Shown piece by piece: positions 42,289 through 50,281 of a DNA stretch of 64,000 nucleotides. Under the pieces are notes generated by a model. That model had not been told where the DNA came from. It saw nothing but the letters and a program-made list of their open reading frames with translations, and searched no databases. Numbering within the stretch: the stretch's first letter is position 1; the number at the start of each line of letters is the position of its first letter. The stretch is from Actinomadura fibrosa (GTDB taxonomy: Bacteria > Actinomycetota > Actinomycetes > Streptosporangiales > Streptosporangiaceae): contig NZ_CAACUY010000025.1 in NCBI RefSeq assembly GCF_900659615.1, positions 1 to 64,000 of the forward strand. The letters are read 5' to 3'. A program made the position numbers and the translations under genes.

Positions 42289-43575
42289 ATGATATCCCGC
42301 TATTCGCTGCCCGAGATGGCGGAGATCTGGTCGGACGAGAACCGCTACGCCACCTGGGCCAGAGTGGAGCTGCTGGCGTCGCGGGCGCAGGCGCTGCTCG
42401 GCCGGGTCCCGGCGAGCGCGGTCGACGACATCCGGCGCGCGCGGGTGCCGTCCGCGGCACGGGTCGCGGAGATCGAGCGCGAGCGCGACCACGAGGTCCT
42501 CTCCTTCCTCGCGGCCTTCTGCGAGGACATCCCCGACGACTCCGCCCGCTGGGTGCACCTCGGCATGACGAGCTACGACCTCGTCGACACCGCCCTCGGC
42601 CACTGCCTCGCCCGCGCCTGCGACCTGCTGGTCCAGGCGGCGGCGCGGCTCCGCGGCGTCCTGGCGGACCGGGCCGCCGAGCACTGGGAGACGGTGTGCA
42701 TCGGCCGCACCCACGGCATGCACGCGGAGCCCACGACGTTCGGCCACAAGCTCGCCGGGTTCGCCTTCGCGGTCGACCGCTCCGTGCGGCGGCTGGAGGC
42801 GGCGCGGGTGGAGGTCGCGGTCGGCACGATCTCCGGGTCCGTCGGCACGTACGCGCTGATCGACCCGTTCGTCGAGAAGTACGTGTGCGGCGAGCTCGGC
42901 CTCGGCGTGGAGCCCGCGCCGAGCCAGGTGGTGGCCCGCGACCGGCACGCGCAGCTCGTCCAGGCGGCGGCGGCCCTCGGCGCCTGCGTGGAGCAGATCG
43001 CCACGGAGGTGCGGCTGCTGTCGCGCAGCGAGGTCCGCGAGGTGGAGGAGCCCCGGACGTCCCGCTACCAGGGGTCGAGCGCCATGCCGCACAAGCGGAA
43101 CCCGACGTCCAGCGAGCGCCTGGTCGGGCTGGCCCGGCTCCTGCGCGGCCACGCCGCCACGATGCTGGAGGACGTCGCGCTCTGGCATGAGCGGGACCTG
43201 TCCCACTCGTCGGTGGAGCGGATCATCCTGCCGGACGCGATGACCGTCGCGCACTACCAGGCCAGCGCGGCGGCGGACCTGGTGGAGGGCCTGGAGGTGT
43301 TCCCCGAGCGGATGCGCGCCACGATCGACCGGACCGGCGGCCTGGCGTACAGCTCGGCGGTACTGGCCGACCTGCTGGAGGACGGGACCGAGCGCGAGCG
43401 GGCCTACCGGGCGGTGCAGGCCGCCGCGAACGGCGCGATCGCCGGCGACGGGGACTTCGCCGCCCTGCTCGGCGCCCAGGGCATCGACGCCGGCCCGCTG
43501 GGGCCGGAGCGCTTCCTGGTACACCATGACGTGATCCTCAAGCGATTGGAGAAGCTCCGTGACGCGGGACATTGA
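42289..43575 (+). CDS. Adenylosuccinate-lyase-like enzyme (FzmR/KinM type)
   Basis: A 428-residue member of the fumarase/aspartase superfamily. The signature is QGSSAMPHKRNPTSSERLVG (residues 261-280, with the mobile-loop Ser), the catalytic His region is IGRTHGMHAEPTTFGHKLAG, and the first conserved block is WVHLGMTSYDLVDT. In the fosfazinomycin/kinamycin scheme such a lyase splits N-acetylhydrazinosuccinate into acetylhydrazine and fumarate. ATG 42289 is eight bases after GAAAGGA; upstream in-frame codons lack similarity. It heads the plus-strand half of the cassette and overlaps the acetyltransferase gene. Confidence 0.92.
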   Translation: MISRYSLPEMAEIWSDENRYATWARVELLASRAQALLGRVPASAVDDIRRARVPSAARVAEIERERDHEVLSFLAAFCEDIPDDSARWVHLGMTSYDLVDTALGHCLARACDLLVQAAARLRGVLADRAAEHWETVCIGRTHGMHAEPTTFGHKLAGFAFAVDRSVRRLEAARVEVAVGTISGSVGTYALIDPFVEKYVCGELGLGVEPAPSQVVARDRHAQLVQAAAALGACVEQIATEVRLLSRSEVREVEEPRTSRYQGSSAMPHKRNPTSSERLVGLARLLRGHAATMLEDVALWHERDLSHSSVERIILPDAMTVAHYQASAAADLVEGLEVFPERMRATIDRTGGLAYSSAVLADLLEDGTERERAYRAVQAAANGAIAGDGDFAALLGAQGIDAGPLGPERFLVHHDVILKRLEKLRDAGH

Positions 43576-43996
43576 GCGTGGGTGGGACACTGAGCGTGGG
43601 TGGGACATTGAGCGCGAGGACGGCGCCGCCCTGGACCTGGACGAGGTCCTGGAGGTGTACCGGTCGTCGGGACTGGGCGAGCGGCGGCCGGTCGCGGACA
43701 CCGGGCGCATGGCGGCGATGGTCCGCAACGCCAACCTGGTCATCACCTGCCGTGTCGGCGGCGAACTCGTGGGCATCGCGCGCAGCGTCTCGGATTTCTC
43801 GTACGTGACCTACCTCTCCGATATCGCGGTCAGTTCGGCGTACCAGCGTTCCGGTATCGGACGGGCCCTCATCGACGCGACGCGGAAAGAGGCGCCGCAG
43901 GCCAAGCTCGTGCTCCTTTCCGCGCCCGCCGCGGCGGACTATTACCCGCACATCGGTTTCACCCGGCACGAATCCGCCTGGGTGCTGAACCCGTAA
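43559..43996 (+). CDS. GNAT N-acetyltransferase (FzmQ/KinN type)
   Basis: A 145-residue GNAT acetyltransferase. The acetyl-CoA loop is QRSGIGRALIDATRK, preceded by the beta-strand YLSDIAVSS, and it ends with the YYPHIGFTRHESAW motif. In the known pathway this type of enzyme acetylates hydrazinosuccinate. The start is GTG 43559, overlapping the lyase gene by 17 bases. The N-terminus carries a six-residue repeat (DIERGW-DTERGW-DIERED) from an 18-bp tandem repeat. A downstream start after the repeat cannot be excluded. Confidence 0.88.
   Translation: MTRDIERGWDTERGWDIEREDGAALDLDEVLEVYRSSGLGERRPVADTGRMAAMVRNANLVITCRVGGELVGIARSVSDFSYVTYLSDIAVSSAYQRSGIGRALIDATRKEAPQAKLVLLSAPAAADYYPHIGFTRHESAWVLNP
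43566..43615. repeat. 18-bp tandem repeat at the lyase/acetyltransferase junction
   Basis: Units beginning GGGACATTGAGCGTGGGT at 43566, 43584 and (partial) 43602, one base different in the second. It contains the lyase stop codon and the acetyltransferase N-terminus, and is in frame for the latter. Confidence 0.9.
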
Positions 43997-44140
43997 AGGC
44001 ACCGGCCCGCCGGACCCCGCTGAATCCACACTTAATCCACACGCGATCCACGTTGCGTCCACTCGCGTTCGACCGGATTTATGGGTGCCCCTGCCACGGT
44101 GCGATGGCACGGTTCCGACAAAGGCGAGGGAGAGTCCGGG

Positions 44141-45643
44141 ATGGTGGCCACGGATCAGGGTCAGGGACTGGTGGGCGGGGTACCGCACGTGGCGGTCGTG
44201 GGAGGCGGCGTCGCCGGGCTGACGGCGGCGTTCCTGCTGCGGAACGAGCCGGTGCGGGTGACGGTGCTGGAGGGGACGTCCCGGCTCGGCGGGCAGCTGG
44301 CCGTGTCGGAGGTGGCGGGGCTCGCGGTCGACGAGGGCGCCGAGGCGGTGTGGCGGCCCAAGACCGAGTGGCTGATCGGCGACGCGGGGCTGGGCGACCG
44401 GCTCGTGTCGGCCGACAACGCGGCGGTGGCGACGTGGACCAGGGGCGGGCTCTGGCCGCTGCCCGGCGGCCACTTCATGAGCGTGCCCTCGGACATGGAC
44501 GAGCTGGCCAAGTGCGGCGTCCTGTCCGACGAGGGCGTGGCGCGGGCCCGCGAGGACCTGGCGCTGCCGGCGACCCCCCGCGACGGGGACGTCGCGGTCG
44601 GGGCCTACGTCGCAGCGCGGTTCGGCCAGGAGGTCGTGGACCGGCTGGTCGACCCGTTCATCAACGAGATGTGCGCCGGCCGGGCCGCCGACCTGTCGTT
44701 CGAGGCCACGCTGCTGCCGCTGTTCATGGCGTCCCGCAAGCACGCCTCGCTCGCCAGGGCGGCGGGCATGCTGCTCCCGTCGCCGGAGTCGGGCATCCCC
44801 GCGCTCCACAGCGGGCTCGGCACGCTGGTCGGCGGGATGGGCGCGCTGCCCGGCGCGCTCGCGGACGCCGTCCTCGCGGCCTCACCGCACGCCGACATCC
44901 GCACCGGAGCCCAGGTGACGGGCCTCGCGCGCGACGACAACGGCTGGAACCTGACGGTGAAGTCGTCCGGTGGCGCAAGCAGCACAGCCGGGAACACAGC
45001 CGGGCCGGCCACCGAGGACATCGCCGCGGACGCGGTGATCCTCGCCGTCCCCGCCGGGACGGCGAGCGAGCTGATGGCCGGGGTGCCCGGCACCGCCGCG
45101 GCCCGCGCGACGCTCGCGGACATCGCCTACGCCAGCGTCGCGATGATCACGCTGGCATATCCCCGCGCGGCGTTCCCCGGCGGGCTCGCCGAGCGGGGAT
45201 GGTCCGGGTACCGGGTGCCCGCCGTGGACGGGCGGACGGTCCGGTCGGTGACGTTCTCCAGCGTGAAGTGGGCGCATCTGGCCGGTGACGTGGAGATCGT
45301 GCGCTGCCAGGCCGGCGGGATCGACGTCCCGGAGCTGGTGGACCGCGACGACGCCGACCTGGTCGCGCTGGCGGCGGGCGAGCTGGCCGAGGCGACCGGG
45401 GCGACCGGCGCGCCCGTCGAGACCCGGGTCACCCGCTGGCGCGGGGCGCTGCCGCAGTACACCGTCGGCCACGTCGGCCGGATCAAGCAGGTCCGCGCGG
45501 AGGTCGCCGCCGCCCAGCCCGGGCTCGCGCTCTGCGGCAACGCCTACGACGGCGTGGGCATCGGCCAGTGCTTCAACGCCGCGCGCAAGGCCACGGAGCA
45601 GGTCCTCGGCCACCTGGACAAGACGCCCGCCCACGCCGAGTGA
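44141..45643 (+). CDS. Protoporphyrinogen/coproporphyrinogen oxidase-like flavoprotein
   Basis: A 500-residue FAD-dependent amine-oxidase-fold protein that reads like HemY/CgoX: VAVVGGGVAGLTAAFLLRNE, then LEGTSRLGGQL, DEGAEAVWRPKTEWLI, a middle RWRGALPQYTVGHVGRI segment, and the C-terminal LALCGNAYDGVGIGQCFNAA. In haem biosynthesis it would oxidise coproporphyrinogen. No other haem genes are near, and it lies downstream of the acetyltransferase (144-base gap) and upstream of a methyltransferase in the cluster. A pathway-specific oxidase, for example of a hydrazine or hydroquinone, or a spare haem enzyme are both possible. ATG 44141 is preceded by GAGGGAGAG. Confidence 0.85.
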   Translation: MVATDQGQGLVGGVPHVAVVGGGVAGLTAAFLLRNEPVRVTVLEGTSRLGGQLAVSEVAGLAVDEGAEAVWRPKTEWLIGDAGLGDRLVSADNAAVATWTRGGLWPLPGGHFMSVPSDMDELAKCGVLSDEGVARAREDLALPATPRDGDVAVGAYVAARFGQEVVDRLVDPFINEMCAGRAADLSFEATLLPLFMASRKHASLARAAGMLLPSPESGIPALHSGLGTLVGGMGALPGALADAVLAASPHADIRTGAQVTGLARDDNGWNLTVKSSGGASSTAGNTAGPATEDIAADAVILAVPAGTASELMAGVPGTAAARATLADIAYASVAMITLAYPRAAFPGGLAERGWSGYRVPAVDGRTVRSVTFSSVKWAHLAGDVEIVRCQAGGIDVPELVDRDDADLVALAAGELAEATGATGAPVETRVTRWRGALPQYTVGHVGRIKQVRAEVAAAQPGLALCGNAYDGVGIGQCFNAARKATEQVLGHLDKTPAHAE

Positions 45644-45679
45644 CGGGGCCGGGATCCGAATGACAGGGAGGTCGTTGCG

Positions 45680-46765
45680 ATGAGTGCTGCGAAAAACGCC
45701 GGCACGAGTGCCGGGGTAGAGAGTTCAGCCCGACGGAGCGGTGGGCCTGGCGGCGGGGCGGGGGCGGAGGTGATGGGGCGGCTGCGGGCGCTGTCCGACC
45801 TGGCCACGCCCTACGCCATCCGGGTCGCCGCCACCCTGCGGCTGGCGGACCTGATCGAGGCCGGGGCCCGGCGTCCCGGCGAGCTCGCCGAGCGGTGCGG
45901 GGCCGACGCGGCCGCGCTGGAGCGGGTGCTGCGGCACCTCGTCGCCAAGGGCGTGTTCGCGCAGCCGGAACCAGGGGTGTTCGCCCTCACCGAGCTGTCC
46001 CGCCTGCTGCTGACCGACGGGCGCAACGGGGGCATGACCCCGTGGCTGGACGCCGACGGCGGGCTGGGGCGCTCGGACATGGCGCTGTCCGGGCTGCTCC
46101 AGGTCACGCGCACCGGCCGTCCCGTCTACGCGAGCATGTTCGGGCGGACGTTCTGGGACGATCTGGAGGCCGACCCCGAGCGCAGCCGGGCCTTCGACGC
46201 GCTGATGGCGGTTCAGGTCTCGTTCGTGGCGGACGAGGTCGCGACGGCGTACGACTGGTCGGGCGTCCGCCACGTCGTGGACGTCGGAGGAGGGACGGGC
46301 ACGCTGCTGGCGGCGCTGCTCACCAAGCATCCGGACCTCCGGGGAACGCTCGTCGACCTGCCGTCCGTCGTCGAGGCGGGGCGGCGCGACCTCGCCGCCG
46401 CGGGGCTCGCCGACCGGTGCGGCTTCGTCCCGGGGAGCTTCTTCGACCCGTTGCCCGCGGACGGCGACGTCTACGTCCTGTCGAGGGTCCTCCACGACTG
46501 GGACGACGACGGCGCGACGGCGATCCTGGCCCGCTGCGCCGAGGCGGCGGGGTCGAGGGCCCGGGTGCTGGTGATCGAGCAGGTCGTCGCCGAGCAGGGG
46601 ACCTCGCCGCAGACCACCGCCATGGACCTGCGGATGCTCGCCGTCATCGGCGGCCGGGAGCGCTCCCTCGACGAGTACCGCGCGCTCGCGGCCGCCGCCG
46701 GGCTCGCGCTGCGGGACGACGTCGCCACCGGGTCGGGGCGCTCGATCCTGGAGTTCACAGCCTGA
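45680..46765 (+). CDS. SAM-dependent O-methyltransferase
   Basis: A 361-residue methyltransferase of the acetylserotonin type with an Ala/Gly-rich N-terminal extension. The dimerisation domain is at about 40-125, the SAM motif VVDVGGGTGTLLAAL is intact, the catalytic His is in RVLHDWDDDG, and it ends with the D-x-R-M-L ... GGRERSLDEYRALA region. It probably methylates a phenol or a sugar hydroxyl. It is 36 bases downstream of the oxidase-like gene. Stop codons of this gene and of the convergent dehydratase both lie inside a short direct repeat at 46750-46801. Confidence 0.92.
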   Translation: MSAAKNAGTSAGVESSARRSGGPGGGAGAEVMGRLRALSDLATPYAIRVAATLRLADLIEAGARRPGELAERCGADAAALERVLRHLVAKGVFAQPEPGVFALTELSRLLLTDGRNGGMTPWLDADGGLGRSDMALSGLLQVTRTGRPVYASMFGRTFWDDLEADPERSRAFDALMAVQVSFVADEVATAYDWSGVRHVVDVGGGTGTLLAALLTKHPDLRGTLVDLPSVVEAGRRDLAAAGLADRCGFVPGSFFDPLPADGDVYVLSRVLHDWDDDGATAILARCAEAAGSRARVLVIEQVVAEQGTSPQTTAMDLRMLAVIGGRERSLDEYRALAAAAGLALRDDVATGSGRSILEFTA

Positions 46766-46801
46766 CCGGAGTCACAGCCTGACCGGAGTTCACAGCCTGA
46801 C
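46750..46801. repeat. 17/18-bp triplicated sequence at convergent gene ends
   Basis: Three copies of GGAGTTCACAGCCTGACC, the second lacking one T. The first copy contains the methyltransferase stop and the third the dehydratase stop, so both genes end in sequence derived from the same short unit. Confidence 0.85.
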
Positions 46802-48160
46802 GGCGTGGGTGTTGAGCACGGCCAGCAGGGTCCGGGCCTGCACGTTGACGTAGTGGCTGTGCCCGGCCAGCCAGTTGAGCTGCCCCGGCGTGATCCAGTG
46901 GTAGCCGGGCGGGGCCTCGGCGGGGGTCGCCGCCTCGTCGGTCTCGACGATCAGGTAGCGGCTCTCGGCGTTGAGGAACCGGCCGCCCTCCTCGGAGTGG
47001 ACCGCCGCGTAGCGGATGCGGTCCGGCGGCGCGTCCAGCATGAGGTCGAGGAAGGGCGGCCGGTGCGCCGACGGCAGCCGGACGTAGTTCGCCGGGACGT
47101 ACTGGACGGTCGGGCCGAGCTCGGCGGTGTCGAGGAAGCCGCCTTCGACGCGCGCGTGCACGAGGACGTGCGGGACGCCGCCGAAGACCCGGTAGGCGAA
47201 GCCGACGACGCCGGGGCCGACGGGCTCGAACAGCGGCTGCGTCCAGCTGGAGACCTCGCGGGCGGCGCCCTCGACCGCGACCGCGACGACCCGGAAGAAC
47301 CGCTGGTCGGCCCGGTAGATGGAGTGGGCGTCGCGGATCCAGTCGGCCACCTGGTTCAGGGGCATGCGGCGGGCGTGCACGTCGTGGCGGGCCCGTTCCC
47401 CGGTGAACCAGGACAGCAGGTCGGTGTCGGACGACAGCGCCCGCCGCTCGGGGTGGGTCATCGGCGCGCTGGCCAGCACCGTCCGGGCGTCCATGTTCAC
47501 GAGGTTGTCCCGGTGCAGCAGGGCGCCGAGCTGCCCGAGGGTGAGCCAGCGGAAGTCGTCGTCGGCGGGCACGTCCCCGTCCACCTCGACGATCATGTTG
47601 CGGTTGCGCTTGTGGTAGAACCAGGCGCCGTGCTCGGACTGGAGGACGTCGGTGAGCACGCGGTCGCGGTCCCGGTCGAGGAAGTACTCCAGGTACTTCA
47701 CCCGCGCCCCGCCGTGCGCCTTGGTGTAGTTGCTGCGGGTGGCCTGCACGGTCGGCGAGAGCTGCACCAGGTTGGGGTTCCCGGGCTCCATCTTCGCCTG
47801 CATGAGGAAGTGGAGCGTCCCGTCGAACTCCTTCGCGAGGATGCCGAGGATGCCGATCTCCGGCTGGTTGATGATCGGCTGCTGCCAGTCCGCGTTCGGC
47901 CGGACGACGTGCAGGCCCTCGACGGAGAAGAACCGCCCGCTGCGGTGCCGCAGGTCGCCGGTGCCGTCGGCGAACGACCAGCCGTCGAGCTCGGCGAACG
48001 GGATCCGGCGGACCCGGGACGGGCGGGCCCGCCGGCGCGCGGCCAGCCAGCCGGGCACGTCCGCGGTCGCGATGCCGGCGCCCTCCGCGGCCGCCGCGGA
48101 GCGGGCCAGCCGCTCGGCGGCCCCGGCTCCGGAGCGCGGCCTCAGCAGCAGTACGGTCAT
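46790..48160 (-). CDS. NDP-hexose 2,3-dehydratase
   Basis: A 456-residue protein of the NDP-hexose 2,3-dehydratase family, which is built from two homologous halves. The repeated signature is visible twice: MEPGNPNLVQLSPTVQATRS followed by NYT (first half) and TAELGPTVQYVPANYVRLPS (second half). The tracts SEHGAWFYHKRNRNMIVE and SEEGGRFLNAESRYLIVE also mark both halves. It removes the C2 hydroxyl of an NDP-4-keto-6-deoxyhexose to make 2,6-dideoxysugars. ATG 48160 is divergent from the glycosyltransferase gene, with an operator between them. Confidence 0.95.
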   Translation of the reverse strand: MTVLLLRPRSGAGAAERLARSAAAAEGAGIATADVPGWLAARRRARPSRVRRIPFAELDGWSFADGTGDLRHRSGRFFSVEGLHVVRPNADWQQPIINQPEIGILGILAKEFDGTLHFLMQAKMEPGNPNLVQLSPTVQATRSNYTKAHGGARVKYLEYFLDRDRDRVLTDVLQSEHGAWFYHKRNRNMIVEVDGDVPADDDFRWLTLGQLGALLHRDNLVNMDARTVLASAPMTHPERRALSSDTDLLSWFTGERARHDVHARRMPLNQVADWIRDAHSIYRADQRFFRVVAVAVEGAAREVSSWTQPLFEPVGPGVVGFAYRVFGGVPHVLVHARVEGGFLDTAELGPTVQYVPANYVRLPSAHRPPFLDLMLDAPPDRIRYAAVHSEEGGRFLNAESRYLIVETDEAATPAEAPPGYHWITPGQLNWLAGHSHYVNVQARTLLAVLNTHAVRL

Positions 48161-48280
48161 GGGAGATCACCGTTCCTTCCGCCCGGCGCGATGACGGGTT
48201 CCGCGCCGCCGCCGCGAATTCCGAATGGCCATCGGACCATTTTTCGGCGCGCCTTTCCATTTCCCGGCGCGGCACGGTCC

Positions 48281-48308
48281 GTTCAACCGGTGAATCGCGC
48301 GGTTGAAC
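48281..48308. promoter_or_regulatory. StrR-like operator, site 4
   Basis: GTTCAACCG-N10-CGGTTGAAC, perfect arms with a 10-base spacer. It lies 24 bases upstream of the glycosyltransferase start and 120 bases from the divergent dehydratase start. The spacer is one base shorter than in sites 1-3. Confidence 0.8.
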
Positions 48309-48332
48309 GCGGCGGGAGCCGATCCTGGAGCC

Positions 48333-49493
48333 ATGAGATTCCTGTTCACGCCGGTCGGCAGCCAGGCGAACGTCGATGCCGTCACCCCGCTCGCGATGGC
48401 CGTGCGGAGCGCGGGGCACGAGATACTCCTCGCCGCGAACGACCCGATGATGGCGTATGCGGAGGAGGTCCGGATTCCCGCGGTCAGCGTCATGTCCGAG
48501 CCGACCCGGCACTTCGTGATGACCGGCCGCACGAGGAAGGACGCGCAGAGCCCGGACGATCTGCGGGAGGAGGCGCGGGGCATGGGCCGGGGCTTCGCCA
48601 GGATGGCGTCCGCCTCGCTGGACGCGCTGCTGGAGGTGGCGGAGGACTGGTCCCCCGACCTGGTCGTCGGCGGCGCGATGAGCTTCGCGGCGGGGCTGCT
48701 CGCCGCCCACCGCAAGATCCCGCACGTCCGGTTCGCCGAGTATCCCGGGATCCCGGTCACCGACATCGACCCCGCGGCCGAGGAGGGGCTCCGGCCCGAA
48801 CTCCAGCGCCTCGGGCTCTCGGCGCCGCCGGCTCCGGCGCTGTTCATCGAGGCGTGCCCGCCGTCGCTGCGGCCGGCGCCCGCCCCGGACGTGCGGCCGC
48901 TGCGCTGGGTGCCGAGCAATCCGCAGCGCCGCCTCGAACGGTGGATGTACACCCGCCCGGAGGGGCGCCGGCGCGTGCTGGTCACCTCGGGCAACCACTT
49001 CCGCATGCTCTCCCCCGGCGCGCTGCGGCACCTCGCGGACGAGCTGGCCCCGCTGGGGGCCGAGGTGCTCGTGGCGGCGCCGGGCAAGACCGCCGAGGAG
49101 TTCCGCGCGGCGCTGGAGGGGCTGGACGGCGTCCGCGTCGGCTGGATGCCGCTGGACGTGGTCGCTCCCACCTGCGACCTGGTCGTGAACCACACGGGCG
49201 GGACCACCACCATGACCGTCCTGGCGGCCGGGGCGCCGCAGCTGCTGTTCCCGCCGAACACCGCCACGAAGGCCGTGGCGCGGGCGATGACCGGCTTCGG
49301 CTCCGCGCTGACGGTGCTGCCCGAGCGGCAGGAGACCGAGGAGGACAAGGCCGCGGCGTTCGCCGCGGGCTGCCGGGAGATCCTCTCCACGCCGTCGTAC
49401 GCGCAGCGGGCGCGGGAGCTCGCCCGGGAGAACGCCGCGCTCCCGTCGCCCGTCGACACGGTCCGCGCGATGGAGGCGCTGACGGAAACGTGA
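48333..49493 (+). CDS. Glycosyltransferase (GT1, antibiotic type)
   Basis: A 386-residue GT-B glycosyltransferase. The N-terminal acceptor domain starts MRFLFTPVGSQANVDAVTPL. The donor domain has the GT1 signature near the end (VGWMPLDVVAPTCDLVVNHT, GGTTTMTVLAAGAPQLLFPP). The His in VNHTGG contacts the NDP phosphate. It should transfer the deoxyaminosugar made by the neighbouring genes. No P450-like activator partner is present. It is followed by a VOC gene that has its own upstream element. Confidence 0.94.
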   Translation: MRFLFTPVGSQANVDAVTPLAMAVRSAGHEILLAANDPMMAYAEEVRIPAVSVMSEPTRHFVMTGRTRKDAQSPDDLREEARGMGRGFARMASASLDALLEVAEDWSPDLVVGGAMSFAAGLLAAHRKIPHVRFAEYPGIPVTDIDPAAEEGLRPELQRLGLSAPPAPALFIEACPPSLRPAPAPDVRPLRWVPSNPQRRLERWMYTRPEGRRRVLVTSGNHFRMLSPGALRHLADELAPLGAEVLVAAPGKTAEEFRAALEGLDGVRVGWMPLDVVAPTCDLVVNHTGGTTTMTVLAAGAPQLLFPPNTATKAVARAMTGFGSALTVLPERQETEEDKAAAFAAGCREILSTPSYAQRARELARENAALPSPVDTVRAMEALTET

Positions 49494-49503
49494 CCGGAAC
49501 CGA

Positions 49504-49518
49504 TCAGGAATCGAGAAG
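49504..49518 (+). promoter_or_regulatory. Shared upstream element of VOC genes (copy 3)
   Basis: TCAGGAATCGAGAAG, 24 bases upstream of ATG 49543. The identity with copy 2 extends seven further bases to the left. About 18 bases downstream is CATCTACC, a possible -10 region, which would make the transcript nearly leaderless. Confidence 0.65.
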
Positions 49519-49542
49519 CACGGCCGCGGGCCCGCATCTACC

Positions 49543-50160
49543 ATGACCGCCATGGCTTCCGTCGACTTCGTCACTCTAGAGGTAGCCGACCTCACGGCCG
49601 CCAAGCGCTTCTACTCCACCGCCCTCGACCTGGACGTCGTGCGCCTCCAGTCCTCGGAGGCGCCGACCAGCGGGTTCCGCGGGTTCACGATGTCGCTCAT
49701 CGTGTCCCAGCCCGCCAATGCCAACGCCATCTTCGACGCCGCCCTGGAGGCCGGCGCCACGTCGCTCAAGCCCGCCAAGAAGTCCCTCTGGGGCTACGGC
49801 GGCGCCTTCCAGGCCCCGGACGGGACCGTGTGGACGGTCGCGTCCCAGTCGAAGAAGGACTCCGGCCCCGCCAGCCGGAAGATCGACGACATCGTCCTTC
49901 AGCTCGGCGTCGACGACGTCGGCAAGAGCAAGCAGTTCTACGTCGAGCACGGCCTGGAGGTGACGAAGAGCTACGGCGGCAGGTACGTCGAGTTCGCCGC
50001 CGAGTCCAGCCCCGTGAAGCTGTCGCTCTACAAGCGCCGCGGCCTCGCCAAGGTCGCCGGCGTCGATCCCGACGGCAGCGGGTCGCACCGGCTCGTGATC
50101 GGCAGCGCCGCCGGGCCGTTCACCGACCCCGACGGCTTCGTCTGGGCGGCGCCGGAGTAG
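49543..50160 (+). CDS. Two-domain VOC family protein
   Basis: A 205-residue protein with two consecutive VOC modules. The first is at about 5-100 (VDFVTLEVADLTAAKRFYST, closing GGAFQAPDGTVWTVAS). The second is at about 112-205 (IDDIVLQLGVDDVGKSKQFY, closing AAGPFTDPDGFVWAAPE). Double modules can form a complete ligand cavity in one chain. It lies in the sugar/methylation part of the cluster but shares its upstream element with VOC genes outside it, so it may belong to a general stress regulon. ATG 49552 is an alternative start. Confidence 0.88.
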   Translation: MTAMASVDFVTLEVADLTAAKRFYSTALDLDVVRLQSSEAPTSGFRGFTMSLIVSQPANANAIFDAALEAGATSLKPAKKSLWGYGGAFQAPDGTVWTVASQSKKDSGPASRKIDDIVLQLGVDDVGKSKQFYVEHGLEVTKSYGGRYVEFAAESSPVKLSLYKRRGLAKVAGVDPDGSGSHRLVIGSAAGPFTDPDGFVWAAPE

Positions 50161-50281
50161 CGCCGCCCGGCGGCACGTCACCGGCCATGCCGGGCGTTGA
50201 ACGCCGCACCGCCGAAAGATGCCTCCCGGGGACACGGCTCTCACAATGGACGAAGGGGCCGATCACCCGGGAGGTTAGGAC

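Noticed and set aside
44067..44075. Operator upstream of the HemY-like gene
   Set aside because: GTTCGACCG is a single half-site with no partner at the right distance; it may be chance.
50175..50202. Full GTTCAAC-type operator upstream of the methyltransferase at 50282
   Set aside because: Only the right arm (GCGTTGAAC) is present; the left side matches about half of the positions at best.
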